Assembly (NCBI RefSeq): GCF_900182555.1
Contig: NZ_FXTH01000009.1
Location: 142,748 to 206,747, forward strand
DNA: 64,000 nt
DNA from: Fodinibius sediminis
GTDB lineage: Bacteria; Bacteroidota; Rhodothermia; Balneolales; Balneolaceae
Direction: 5' to 3'
The notes beneath the pieces are model-generated. The model had not been told where the DNA came from, did no database searches, and saw nothing but the letters and a program-made list of their open reading frames with translations. The position numbers were made by a program, and so were the translations under genes. Numbering within the stretch: position 1 is the first letter of the stretch; each line of letters begins with the position of its first letter. This document shows positions 27,879 to 36,278 of this stretch, in pieces.

Positions 27879-28475
27879 TCACCCGGTATATAGTTTATGC
27901 TCGGTAATGATCTGTGCCACCCGTGGCGGCACCAACTTTGATATATCCCTCCCCTCTTTGACACGGTTTCTTACCTGTGTCGACGAAATGGCGACCGGCG
28001 CATGCTCCACATAGTGGACTTTCCTCGTGATCTCGGCATCCAAATTCTCCGTCTCAAAAGATGGACGGGCTGCTACCAGCAGATCGCAGTACGTGAGCAG
28101 CTCCTTCCACATGTGCCAGGTACGAAAGTTGAGGAGCGAGTCCTCCCCGATGCATAAAAAGAAGTTGATGCCTGGTTCCTTTTCCGTCAGGTATCGGAGG
28201 GTCTGGACCGTGTAATATGGTGGTTGAAGCCTGCGTTCCAGATCACTGACGCTTATCTGATCCTCCCCATCAAAAGCGGCCTCAAGCATTTTAAGACGCA
28301 GATCATAATCCGCAGGCTTTCGGCTGGATTTATGGGGTGATTCAGGCGTCAGGAGCACCCTTAGATTGGATATATAACCCGATTCAACAAAGGATCGGGC
28401 AATAGCCAAGTGTCCGTTGTGTACCGGATCATAGCTCCCCCCCAGTAAGCCCACCGACTTCCCTGCAGATGCCAT
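27879..28475 (-). CDS. nadD: Nicotinate-nucleotide adenylyltransferase
   Basis: Converts nicotinate mononucleotide to deamido-NAD in NAD synthesis. The nucleotidyltransferase motif GGSYDPVHNGHLAIA sits at the start and ISSTQVRNRVKEGRDI (ISST-xR) near the end, both family hallmarks. The length of 198 is typical. Its start shares one base with the bamD stop (TAATG), so the two are translationally coupled, and it ends 8 bases before the LD-carboxypeptidase. Confidence 0.95.
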   Translation of the reverse strand: MASAGKSVGLLGGSYDPVHNGHLAIARSFVESGYISNLRVLLTPESPHKSSRKPADYDLRLKMLEAAFDGEDQISVSDLERRLQPPYYTVQTLRYLTEKEPGINFFLCIGEDSLLNFRTWHMWKELLTYCDLLVAARPSFETENLDAEITRKVHYVEHAPVAISSTQVRNRVKEGRDISKLVPPRVAQIITEHKLYTG

Positions 28476-29353
28476 TACCTCGAACTGTTTGCGGCAGCAT
28501 TGTTGCTGCTCACTGCACTGCCCTCCTGTGAGCTGTTGCTTTCCCCGAGATCTGCAAGGGCCGCACGGGCATCATCGACATGGTCTTCAGCTTCCGAGCG
28601 ATATTGACCTTCGGGAAATAACTGGATGAAGGTTTCATAGGCATCAACGGCAGCCTGGTATCGCTCACGCTGCTTGGCCTGCACACTGCGATCTGCATAA
28701 ACAACATAGGTATTTATTTTATCTACAAGTGCGCGCTGTGCCCACATGGATTCAGGATAATTGTCAATAGTGAGATCATAGTACACGATAGCCGCTTCAT
28801 AGCTGTCCGTCTGCATATAAAGGCGAGCTGAATGATAAAGCTTTTTGGCAAGCTTGGAGCGAAGCTCCGTAATGTACCTGGCGGCCTCCTCTACCCGTTC
28901 GGAATTGGGATAGCGCGAATTATACAGCTGGAATTTTTCAATGGCTGTACGAGTGTGTTTCTGATCAAGCTTGTAGCGGGGACTTAATTTATAGTAGCTG
29001 TATGCTTCCTTGAACTGTGCCTCCTCCCTTTTGTCTGCACGCGGATAGAGGGTGACAAAGCGGCTGTATTCTGCACTGGCAAGCAGATAGCGGCCACTCT
29101 TGAAATAGGATTCAGCAAGATAGAACTGTGCCTCCTGGCCATAGTCCGTGCCTCGTCCCAGCTGGATAACCGTCTCGAAAGCCTCCGCCGCATCCGTGTA
29201 CTCCTCTGACTGGTACAAACTCATTGATTTTTTAAAGGCCGTGGGAAGTGTGTCACCGCGCTGAATCAGATCCTCATTCTTGCACGACAGCAGAACTGCA
29301 GTGATAAGCAAGAGACAGGATATTCTAAAAAAGGGAGTATAAATATTTTTCAT
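28475..29353 (-). CDS. bamD: Outer membrane assembly lipoprotein BamD
   Basis: Lipoprotein component of the BAM complex that inserts beta-barrels in the outer membrane. The signal ends at lipobox VLLSC (Cys24), followed by tetratricopeptide helices such as YQSEEYTDAAEAFETVIQLG, AQFYLAESYFKSGRYLLA and YEAAIVYYDLTIDNYPES, the classic YfiO pattern. The 292-residue length includes a Ser/Asn-rich tail. It is co-translated with nadD and follows the prenyl synthase by 17 bases. Confidence 0.92.
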   Translation of the reverse strand: MKNIYTPFFRISCLLLITAVLLSCKNEDLIQRGDTLPTAFKKSMSLYQSEEYTDAAEAFETVIQLGRGTDYGQEAQFYLAESYFKSGRYLLASAEYSRFVTLYPRADKREEAQFKEAYSYYKLSPRYKLDQKHTRTAIEKFQLYNSRYPNSERVEEAARYITELRSKLAKKLYHSARLYMQTDSYEAAIVYYDLTIDNYPESMWAQRALVDKINTYVVYADRSVQAKQRERYQAAVDAYETFIQLFPEGQYRSEAEDHVDDARAALADLGESNSSQEGSAVSSNNAAANSSR

Positions 29354-29370
29354 GTCACTAAATTTGACTT

Positions 29371-30363
29371 TCAGTATTCTCGGGATATCAAACGATTTAA
29401 AAGGGTGATAATTTCATCCTTGTAGGATGAAGCTGCGAAAGTATCAATATGTTCCATTGCTTCTTCGTAAAAACTTCGTATAACGCTTCGGGTGGCACTA
29501 ATGACATTCAGCTCTTTATATAATTCGATAACCGAAACGACCTCATCATCAGAGGTATCGTTATGAGACAGAATGGCCGACAGACGTTTCCGCTGCTCGG
29601 GACTGCATCGTTGTAACGCAAGAAGAGACAAATATGTTTTCTTGCCTTCTCTGATATCACCTCCACGCTGTTTGCCAAATTTCTCAGGGTCAGCGACAAC
29701 ATCCAGCAAATCGTCCTGGATCTGAAAGGCGATACCGGTCTTTTTGCCTATCGTCCTGAGGCGGTCAATAATGGCAGCATCGCCCGTGGCCACCCGGGCC
29801 CCAATGGCCAGCGATGTACTGATCAGGGCGGCAGTCTTGCCGTCAATCATTTTCAGGTAGTCTTCAAGGGTAACCTCCTGTTTATCTTCAAAATCAAGAT
29901 CGTAGGCCTGCCCCTCACAAACGCTCTGTGCACTGTCCAGAAAAATATCAACAATTGCTGCGTAATGATCTTTGGTATACGCTTCGGCATAGCCGTAATA
30001 CTGGAGTTGTCTAAAAGCCTTGGCATATATGGCATCCCCGGAGAGTATAGCAGTGTTGGCATCCCATTTTTTATAGACGCTGGGCTGCCCCCGCCTCGTA
30101 TGGGCGGCATCCATGATGTCATCATGCAACAAAGTGAAGTTATGCAGCAGCTCCACGGCAATAGCCGCTGGAAGGGCTTCTTTAACATCACCTTCACAAA
30201 GACCGCAGCCGATGAGGGTCAAAAGGGGTCGTATTCGTTTCCCGGGAAGCTCCAGGGTATAGCGAATAGGATCATACAGCGAGGCCGGTGCCTCGGGTAA
30301 ACTGAGCCGATCAAAACCCTCGTCAATGAGATTTGATAATTCTTGCTGTGTAGTAACTTGCAC
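29371..30363 (-). CDS. Polyprenyl diphosphate synthase (IspA/GGPP type)
   Basis: Trans-prenyltransferase joining IPP units to an allylic diphosphate. The first Asp-rich motif is DDIMDAAHTRRGQPS and the second QDDLLD, with KTA and GKRIRPLL blocks. The 330 residues suit a geranylgeranyl, farnesyl or longer-chain synthase; the bulky residues just before the first motif (LLHDD preceded by NFT) do not settle chain length. It lies about 55 bases after the IPP isomerase gene on the same strand, forming an isoprenoid pair. Confidence 0.93.
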   Translation of the reverse strand: MQVTTQQELSNLIDEGFDRLSLPEAPASLYDPIRYTLELPGKRIRPLLTLIGCGLCEGDVKEALPAAIAVELLHNFTLLHDDIMDAAHTRRGQPSVYKKWDANTAILSGDAIYAKAFRQLQYYGYAEAYTKDHYAAIVDIFLDSAQSVCEGQAYDLDFEDKQEVTLEDYLKMIDGKTAALISTSLAIGARVATGDAAIIDRLRTIGKKTGIAFQIQDDLLDVVADPEKFGKQRGGDIREGKKTYLSLLALQRCSPEQRKRLSAILSHNDTSDDEVVSVIELYKELNVISATRSVIRSFYEEAMEHIDTFAASSYKDEIITLLNRLISREY

Positions 30364-30417
30364 GTGGTCTATACTGAATTTCTAAAAGGCCAAATATAAG
30401 CATTTTGAAGCAAGATG

Positions 30418-31449
30418 TTACCTGCTCCTTCGCTTTATTTCAATATGATGCGGGGACAGCTCTTCCAGTTGTTCGCATCCCAGCAGAGTAAGAATTACGC
30501 GCAACTGATGACACCAGCTATGGAAAAGTGACTCCAGCCCCTGCATGCCATCACTCACCACGGCCTTAATAACAGGTTGGGCGGAAGCAGCAAACCGGGC
30601 CCCCAGGCACAAGGATTTAGCAATATCGTGACTCGAACGTATGCCGCCGGAAGCAATAATATCAAAAGAGTAATCGTGCTTGAGGTCTGTCACCTGACGC
30701 AGGCATTCCGCGGTAGGAATCCCCCAATCGTCAAACTGAGGAGAGGGCTTCTGGTTACTTTTGCGCCTGTTTTCCACCTTTGCCCAGCTGGTGCCGCCGG
30801 CTCCTGCTACATCAATCACTTTAACACCGATTTCAAGCAACTGTTCGGCTATCTCTCCGGATATTCCGGCCCCGGTTTCTTTTACTATCACGGGCACTTC
30901 GATAGATTGAACCAGCATGGCAATGCCTTCCTTGATGCCTTTGAATCTTCGATCCCCTTCAGGCTGCATAAGCTCCTGCAGAGGATTCAGGTGCACGATA
31001 ACCGCATTGGCCTCGATGGAATCAACGAGAAGACGTACCTGTTGAGAAGGAAGTCCGCCGATAAGTTGGGCACCCCCGATATTGGCGGCTATAAACGCAC
31101 TGGGAGCCCGCTTGCGAACAATAGAAAATGAAGACTCCGCTTTGGGATTATCAAGCATGATGCGCTGGCTGCCCACGCCGAAAGGGAGATTGTATTTTTC
31201 GCAGAATTCAGCAATGATAGCATTCACAGCCCCTGCATCCGTATATCCTCCCGTCATCGATGAAATAAAGAGCGGAAAGGCAAAAGAGCGCCCCAACAGA
31301 CTGGCCTGCGTCGACACCTCGTCGGTATTGACTTCGGGCATGGCGTTGTGTACAAACCGGTATTGTTCCAAACCGGTTGTCTGCCGATAGTTCATCTGCC
31401 CCGTAGTCGTTAGCTCTACATGATCTATTTTACGCTGTTTAATCGACAT
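30418..31449 (-). CDS. fni: Type 2 isopentenyl-diphosphate delta-isomerase (FMN)
   Basis: Interconverts IPP and DMAPP using reduced FMN. The type 2 family blocks are visible: LFISSMTGG near the start, PFGVGSQRIML, AFIAANIGGAQL, HLNPLQELMQPEGDRRF, VIVKETGAGIS, VDVAGAGGTSWAKVE and IIASGGIRSSHDIAKSLCLGA. The length of 343 is typical. It precedes the prenyl synthase, so this is an isoprenoid precursor unit. The neighbouring acetyltransferase on the same strand is separated by about 160 bases. Confidence 0.96.
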   Translation of the reverse strand: MSIKQRKIDHVELTTTGQMNYRQTTGLEQYRFVHNAMPEVNTDEVSTQASLLGRSFAFPLFISSMTGGYTDAGAVNAIIAEFCEKYNLPFGVGSQRIMLDNPKAESSFSIVRKRAPSAFIAANIGGAQLIGGLPSQQVRLLVDSIEANAVIVHLNPLQELMQPEGDRRFKGIKEGIAMLVQSIEVPVIVKETGAGISGEIAEQLLEIGVKVIDVAGAGGTSWAKVENRRKSNQKPSPQFDDWGIPTAECLRQVTDLKHDYSFDIIASGGIRSSHDIAKSLCLGARFAASAQPVIKAVVSDGMQGLESLFHSWCHQLRVILTLLGCEQLEELSPHHIEIKRRSR

Positions 31450-31610
31450 GGGCTGACCGAAGACTAGTTTTTATGATTTGAAAGTAAGGTAGGCAAGTAA
31501 GTCGGAAAGCGAAAATATATCTGTCCATTCTCCGGGAATAAATCAGCCTTTCCGGTGTAAAGATCGAGGACGTCATTTAGACTCAAGCCGATGTCCGGCT
31601 GCCCGTGCGC

Positions 31611-32135
31611 TCAGGCTTGACCGCTGGCCGCATGCTGTGCCATATTCCGCAGCGCCCGACCGCTAAGCCTGTATGTTGTCCAATCATCCAGTGGCCGGGC
31701 CTTGAGAGACTCATAAAAGTCGATGGCGGGTTTATTCCAATTTAAAACCGACCATTCCAAACGTGCACAGTCGCGCTCGACCGCAAGCTGAGCCAGAAAG
31801 GCAAGTAATGCAGTTCCAATGCCCCTGCCGCGGGCAGATGGATTCACATAAAGATCTTCCAAATAAATCCCCGCCTGCCCCCTGAAGGTGGAAAAGCTGT
31901 GAAAAAAAAGGGCAAATCCCACTGGTTCATCCCGATCATAAGCCAGCAGCACTTCGGCATAGCTCTGCTTGCCAAATAGATTTTTTCTCAGAAGCTCTTC
32001 TGTAGCCACTACCTGGTCTGCCATCTTCTCATAGGCGGCAAGTCCGTGAATGAAATCGAGAATCAGGGCCGTATCCTCCTTTTCTGCAAAGCGAAGGTAG
32101 CAGCCCGGTATGTCGGTAGGGATCTTCTGCGGCAT
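31611..32135 (-). CDS. GNAT-family N-acetyltransferase (diamine acetyltransferase-like)
   Basis: Transfers acetyl from acetyl-CoA to an amine. The acetyl-CoA loop ARGRGIGTALLAFLA and the preceding LEDLYVNPSARG follow the spermidine/spermine (diamine) acetyltransferase pattern, as does LEWSVLNWNKPAIDFYESL. It has 174 residues and is cytoplasmic. It lies 7 bases after the M15 peptidase gene, so the two are probably co-transcribed. The substrate is not certain. Confidence 0.9.
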   Translation of the reverse strand: MPQKIPTDIPGCYLRFAEKEDTALILDFIHGLAAYEKMADQVVATEELLRKNLFGKQSYAEVLLAYDRDEPVGFALFFHSFSTFRGQAGIYLEDLYVNPSARGRGIGTALLAFLAQLAVERDCARLEWSVLNWNKPAIDFYESLKARPLDDWTTYRLSGRALRNMAQHAASGQA

Positions 32136-32142
32136 AAGGGCA

Positions 32143-32913
32143 TCAGTTGCTTTGCTGTTTTATCTTCAATGAAATACCGTTTACATAATTCTTGACCATA
32201 TCAATTTCTTTGGCAAGCTCCGCCCCTTTGAACCCTGTGATATCAGCATTCGAGACATGATTGTTATAGTAGGCCAGATAATGCCTTGCCAGCGGGAGGT
32301 AGGACCAGTGCCACTTCTCCTCGTTGTAGCCGGTGCGGCCGTTCAGATCTTTCGAGGTATAGGGCTGGTAAAATCCAAAGTCATTGGCATGGGCCTTCAG
32401 CCATTCATACTCCTTTTTACCCTGTCCGTTTTCAAAATAAGTGTTATTGAGATCGTTGAGATCGACCTCGGTGCCCCAGTGATGGCGCGAAGTCATCGGC
32501 ATGGAGCTGTATTCGAGAATTCCAAGGGCCTTCTGCATGTCGGAGCCGGCCGTGGAGTTGCTCCATTTTCGATCCCAGATCGACTTCTGGTAATTGAAAT
32601 TGCGGGTCCCGGAAATAAGAGTAAATGAAATACCGTCATTTTCTGCGCTGTCAACCATCGCCTTATAGGCCTCATACGCTTTCCTGTGAAGATAGATCTC
32701 CTTGTTGGCATATTCGGGATCAACACGCACAAAATCATCATGCGACCTGAAATCAAACTGCCCGGTAACAAAATCGATAGAAACGTCCACCTGCAATGTG
32801 TCGCCGGCAGCTTCTGTTGCCTTGCCAGAAGCACTTTCTTGTTTATCAGAAGAAGGTTTGTCTGCACTGCAGCTTATCAGGAACCCAATAAGCAGAAAAA
32901 AGATCATTCTCAT
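32143..32913 (-). CDS. D-alanyl-D-alanine carboxypeptidase lipoprotein, M15B (VanY) family
   Basis: Zinc peptidase trimming peptidoglycan stem peptides. Lipoprotein signal with lipobox FLISC (Cys15). The M15 zinc motif SxHxxGxxxD is present as SRHHWGTEVDLN, and the second half as EKWHWSYLPL (the usual EHWHWSY), giving the three ligands His, Asp and His. The 256 residues include a charged linker at 20-45. The SH3 lipoprotein upstream is separated by about 60 bases; both probably face the cell wall. Confidence 0.92.
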   Translation of the reverse strand: MRMIFFLLIGFLISCSADKPSSDKQESASGKATEAAGDTLQVDVSIDFVTGQFDFRSHDDFVRVDPEYANKEIYLHRKAYEAYKAMVDSAENDGISFTLISGTRNFNYQKSIWDRKWSNSTAGSDMQKALGILEYSSMPMTSRHHWGTEVDLNDLNNTYFENGQGKKEYEWLKAHANDFGFYQPYTSKDLNGRTGYNEEKWHWSYLPLARHYLAYYNNHVSNADITGFKGAELAKEIDMVKNYVNGISLKIKQQSN

Positions 32914-32971
32914 AAATCTGTAAATAACAACTGAGGTTTACATTATGGATAATCAACAGAAGATACGAATA

Positions 32972-33679
32972 CTACAATTCTTTTATAAACTTGCCATAAA
33001 TCCAACCAGTGATGCCATCGCTGGTATGAATCTTATACCATGTTTCCCCGCTTATAGCTTCCACATCACGCTTGCTGATCGTGGCTTCAACCCTGCCATA
33101 ATCGGGGGTGGAGAAAGAAGCCCGGACCGAATCATTTAAATCGTCCAGTATGTTAATGGCCTTCCCTCCCGGCAGTTTTATTGTATTGCCCCCCTCGGTA
33201 ATGGTTACATCGCGTTTTAGAATGGCTTCCTTGCTGTTACCTGAACTATATTGATCCAGGATTTTGACAACAGTCCCCTCGTTGGCTACAACACCGGCGG
33301 ATGGCGACCGGGTGGTGTGGTCACTCCTGATGATAATATTCGAACCTGTCACGCGTCCTTCTGTTGCGGTTCCGGACAGCTCTTCCATTTTCTGCTGTGC
33401 TTCCGGTCGATGCGAGCCTTCGGGAAATTCCTTGAGATATTTTTCAAATGACCGGGCAGTCGTATCATGCTCGATCGCCGTCCAGTAACGGTTGTCAGCG
33501 CGTTTTCTGGCTTTTTCAAGATGCTCGCCATCCGGGTTCTCTGAAATATAGGCCTGATAGGCTTCGTAGGTATCGGCTTGCCGGGCCTCTTCCCATGTCG
33601 AAGAACTGCAGGCCGAAAGCAGGCTCATTACGGACAATGTTACGACAGCGACAGAGAAATGAATAAATTTGGCGTACAT
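32972..33679 (-). CDS. SH3-domain lipoprotein
   Basis: Lipoprotein (lipobox LLSAC, Cys24) of 235 residues. A helical repeat-like section follows (about 28-100: TYEAYQAYISENPDGEHLEKA repeated as SFEKYLKEFPEGSHRPEAQ). Then an SH3b-type domain (about 110-235) contains NIIIRSDHTTRSPSAGVVANEGTVV and ends GETWYKIHTSDGITGWIYGKFI, the family's closing strand. Such proteins bind peptidoglycan or partner proteins at the envelope. It is followed by the M15 peptidase on the same strand. A 10-G tract lies 117 bases upstream of its start. Confidence 0.85.
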   Translation of the reverse strand: MYAKFIHFSVAVVTLSVMSLLSACSSSTWEEARQADTYEAYQAYISENPDGEHLEKARKRADNRYWTAIEHDTTARSFEKYLKEFPEGSHRPEAQQKMEELSGTATEGRVTGSNIIIRSDHTTRSPSAGVVANEGTVVKILDQYSSGNSKEAILKRDVTITEGGNTIKLPGGKAINILDDLNDSVRASFSTPDYGRVEATISKRDVEAISGETWYKIHTSDGITGWIYGKFIKEL

Positions 33680-33795
33680 GGTAGTCGGTTACCGTTGGAG
33701 TAGCTATTTGTTTAACCTTTTATGACAGATCAGTTTAATTAAAATATGAACATCAAAAAAGTGTTGAGACAGAATTTTAAGCAGCTGCAAAAGCC

Positions 33796-33805
33796 GGGGG
33801 GGGGG
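33796..33805 (+). repeat. Homopolymer tract of ten G
   Basis: A run of ten G bases lies in the intergenic space after the SDR gene and 117-126 bases upstream of the SH3 lipoprotein start. Such tracts are prone to slippage and can alter promoter spacing. No phase variation is shown by the sequence itself. Confidence 0.7.
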
Positions 33806-33840
33806 ATCAGTGAAGGCGCCCTACTCCCCCTGTTCAAATA

Positions 33841-34593
33841 TCAGAGCATATAACTTCCACCATTGATATGAAAAGTGCCCCCCGTCATGTGAGGCACTTT
33901 GCCGGATGCCAGGAAGGCGACCAGTTCACCCACCTCTTCCGGCGATGTAATTTCATCAAAAGCAGTACCCTCAGTCAGGTACTCCTCGCCATAAATATCG
34001 ACGGCCTCCCTGGCCATGTCCGTATTGATGAATCCGGGAGCAATGGTATAGGCATAAATATCATCACGGCCAAAATCACGCGCTATGCTTTTGGTGAAGG
34101 CCACCATCCCTCCTTTTGAGGCGGCATACGAGGCATATTCCTGGGTATCGCCCCGGTAGGCCGCTCTGGAAGCGATATTGATCAGAATTCCACCGCTTCC
34201 CTCCCGCTTCCACCCATTAAGGGCCCACTTGGAAAGAAGAGCCGGCGACCGAAGGTTGATATGCATGGTGCGGTCCCAGTTTTTCAGCCAGCTTATGTCA
34301 CTGTCGGAAAAATCAGAATGCTCGGAAATGCCGGCATTGTTGATGAGGATTCCCGGTGATTGGTCCCGTTCAAAAATGGGTTTCAAGCGTTCCCGGAGCT
34401 GTTCGAGATCTGCAAGATCAATATGCAGTCCTTCAAAGTTTTGATGTGACGCAAGTTCATCGGGAAATGCAGATCCGCGTGCGGTTCCAATGACCGCAGT
34501 TCCCTCTCTCAGCAGTGTTTCAGTGATACTTTTGCCAATGCCCCGGGAGGCACCGGTTACTAATGCATACATCATCGGGCTGTTCAAAGTCAA
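33841..34593 (-). CDS. Short-chain dehydrogenase/reductase (FabG-like)
   Basis: NAD(P)-dependent oxidoreductase, Rossmann fold. The cofactor loop is TGASRGIG (13-20), followed by LINNAGISE, a Ser in NIASRAA, the catalytic pair YAASK in EYASYAASKGG, and PGFINTDMA. The length of 250 is typical. No neighbour suggests a pathway: the SH3 lipoprotein lies downstream and the suf operon upstream. The substrate is unknown. Confidence 0.93.
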   Translation of the reverse strand: MTLNSPMMYALVTGASRGIGKSITETLLREGTAVIGTARGSAFPDELASHQNFEGLHIDLADLEQLRERLKPIFERDQSPGILINNAGISEHSDFSDSDISWLKNWDRTMHINLRSPALLSKWALNGWKREGSGGILINIASRAAYRGDTQEYASYAASKGGMVAFTKSIARDFGRDDIYAYTIAPGFINTDMAREAVDIYGEEYLTEGTAFDEITSPEEVGELVAFLASGKVPHMTGGTFHINGGSYML

Positions 34594-34731
34594 GGATTAT
34601 TACAGTTCTACCATTGGTGATGGCCTCAAAATCGGTCCTCAGGGGATTACAAGCAAGCCTTAATTACCGTTTTCTACCTGAGGAATTTTAGGATACTTAC
34701 ATCCTGTCGGCTGAAGGGGAAAGGATCTGTT

Positions 34732-35256
34732 TTAGCCGCGATACACAGGGACATTGGAACAGGCTTCGCCGTACATGATCTTTTTCACATGTGGTATTAG
34801 TTTCTGGGTCACATACAGGTATACGCTGTCGGGGACCGGACGATCGTCATCACTGCACCCTTTGAGAATGACAAATTTGTCCTGGTACCGGCTCCAGTCA
34901 ACATCATCGAGTCTGCGGCGGAACAGTTCGTGTATGATCTCATCGGGTTTTCCCTTGAATACCTCTTTGGCATGAGGCGCCAGGTGCTGACCAACCAGCA
35001 TATAGGCCCATTTGGAGAGAATAGCATCTGTCGAGCAGTAGACACAAACATACTGGTCGTCGTAACGGCTCCAGTCGTACTCGTCAAGCTGCTTGCGAAA
35101 TTCCTTTTCCTTGAGAATCAGCCCCTTGAACAAAAATTGTTTCAGGTCGAGGCCCTCGCGGGTTGTTGAATCAAAGTACTGCTGCAAGTCGATAGTGACG
35201 AGTTTGTCAGACTGCTTAACCTTGTTGACAATTTCGTCTTGCGTATCTGTAGCCAT
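34732..35256 (-). CDS. DUF2480 family protein, last gene of the suf operon
   Basis: The 174-residue cytoplasmic protein resembles DUF2480, a family common in Bacteroidota next to Fe-S assembly genes. Seen here are a TIDLQQYFD start, LFKGLILKEKEFRKQLDEYDWSRY, a Cys-containing YVCVYCSTDAILSKWAYM, and a tail with GCSDDDRPVPDSVYLYVTQKL. The two Cys in CVYC could bind metal. It begins 7 bases after the iscA-like gene, so it is the last member of the operon. The function is unknown; a Fe-S assembly role is inferred from position. Confidence 0.75.
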   Translation of the reverse strand: MATDTQDEIVNKVKQSDKLVTIDLQQYFDSTTREGLDLKQFLFKGLILKEKEFRKQLDEYDWSRYDDQYVCVYCSTDAILSKWAYMLVGQHLAPHAKEVFKGKPDEIIHELFRRRLDDVDWSRYQDKFVILKGCSDDDRPVPDSVYLYVTQKLIPHVKKIMYGEACSNVPVYRG

Positions 35257-35263
35257 AGTTTAT

Positions 35264-35602
35264 TTAAACTGAAAATGATTCTCCGCAGGAGCAGGTACGC
35301 GTTGCATTGGGATTCTGAAAATGGAACCCCTGCCCTTCCAATCCTTCCGTGTAATCCAGTTCAGTTCCGGAGAGGTATAAAAAGCTGCGCATGTCTACAA
35401 TCAATTTGATTCCATTATCCTCAAATTCCTGGTCTTCCTCTGATCCCTGTTGGGGATCAGCGTCAAAATTGAGATCATACGTTAACCCCGAGCAGCCACC
35501 ACTGACGACACCTACCCGTAATTTGGCCTCATCGGGCACATGCTGCTCTTTACGAATCTCCTTGATTCGATGTGCTGCTCGATCGCTGATGGTGATTGAC
35601 AT
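35264..35602 (-). CDS. A-type Fe-S carrier (HesB/IscA/SufA family)
   Basis: Small iron-sulfur carrier protein, 112 residues. The three conserved Cys are present: one in VVSGGCSGLTYDL and two in TCSCGESFSV at the C-terminus. An acidic insertion (PQQGSEEDQEFEDNG) lengthens the middle. It lies between nfu (19 bases) and the DUF2480 gene (7 bases) in the suf operon and would pass clusters to target proteins. Whether it should be called sufA, erpA or iscA cannot be decided from sequence alone. Confidence 0.93.
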   Translation of the reverse strand: MSITISDRAAHRIKEIRKEQHVPDEAKLRVGVVSGGCSGLTYDLNFDADPQQGSEEDQEFEDNGIKLIVDMRSFLYLSGTELDYTEGLEGQGFHFQNPNATRTCSCGESFSV

Positions 35603-35621
35603 AACTACCTTCCGTCTCTAT

Positions 35622-36173
35622 TTACACAGAAACAACTTGAATTTCAGGATCCACCCGTTTAACCATACTTTCGATGGCATACAGGGTGCCGCTGGTTGCG
35701 GTCGGACAGGTCCCACAGGCGCCCTGGTAGTGCACCTTCAACCGGTTGCCATCAAGGCCCAGAACCTTGAGTCCCCCTCCATCGGCCAATAAATACGGCC
35801 GCACCTGTTCGTCCAGCATCTTGTTAATTTCTATCAGCCGGGGATCATCGCTATCCTGCACCTCCTTGGTCGCGTGGACTTCATCGTCTTCCACGGCGTC
35901 TGTCTGCGCTTTGGCCTCTCGAATAGGCGGTGCCAGTTTTCTCAGCAGCTCCGACCATACGGCTTCCCCATCCTGGGTAACCGTTACATATTTATCAACA
36001 TAGTACACATTGATAACATGATCGATGGCAAAAAGTGCAGAAGCCAGTTCATCATCTTCAGCCTGGCTACTGTTCTCATAAGATTTTGTTACACCGTTAG
36101 TTAGGGCTTCCCCCAATACAAATCGCATGGCATCGGGGTTGGGCGTACGTTCGATTTCTTTAATCTTTGGCAT
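35622..36173 (-). CDS. Nfu/NifU-like Fe-S scaffold protein
   Basis: Fe-S cluster scaffold or carrier of 183 residues. The N-terminal Nfu_N domain (about 1-88) opens with TPNPDAMRFVLGEAL and includes the VINVYYVDKYVTV strand. The NifU C-terminal domain (about 105-183) has the cluster-binding GACGTCPTATSGTLYAIE with its CxxC. A charged linker joins them. It follows sufS by about 105 bases and belongs to the suf operon. Confidence 0.94.
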   Translation of the reverse strand: MPKIKEIERTPNPDAMRFVLGEALTNGVTKSYENSSQAEDDELASALFAIDHVINVYYVDKYVTVTQDGEAVWSELLRKLAPPIREAKAQTDAVEDDEVHATKEVQDSDDPRLIEINKMLDEQVRPYLLADGGGLKVLGLDGNRLKVHYQGACGTCPTATSGTLYAIESMVKRVDPEIQVVSV

Positions 36174-36278
36174 AGCTTTTGGCGTTAAATTGGAGCAGTA
36201 GTTACTTGTTTAGAATTAATATAAATAAAATATCATTCCCAATGAAACCTGATTATTTTGGTGGCAGTGCTTCCTGCG

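Noticed and set aside
32143..33679. M15 peptidase and SH3 lipoprotein as a VanXY-type resistance unit
   Set aside because: No VanS/VanR pair or ligase nearby; ordinary cell-wall trimming is sufficient.
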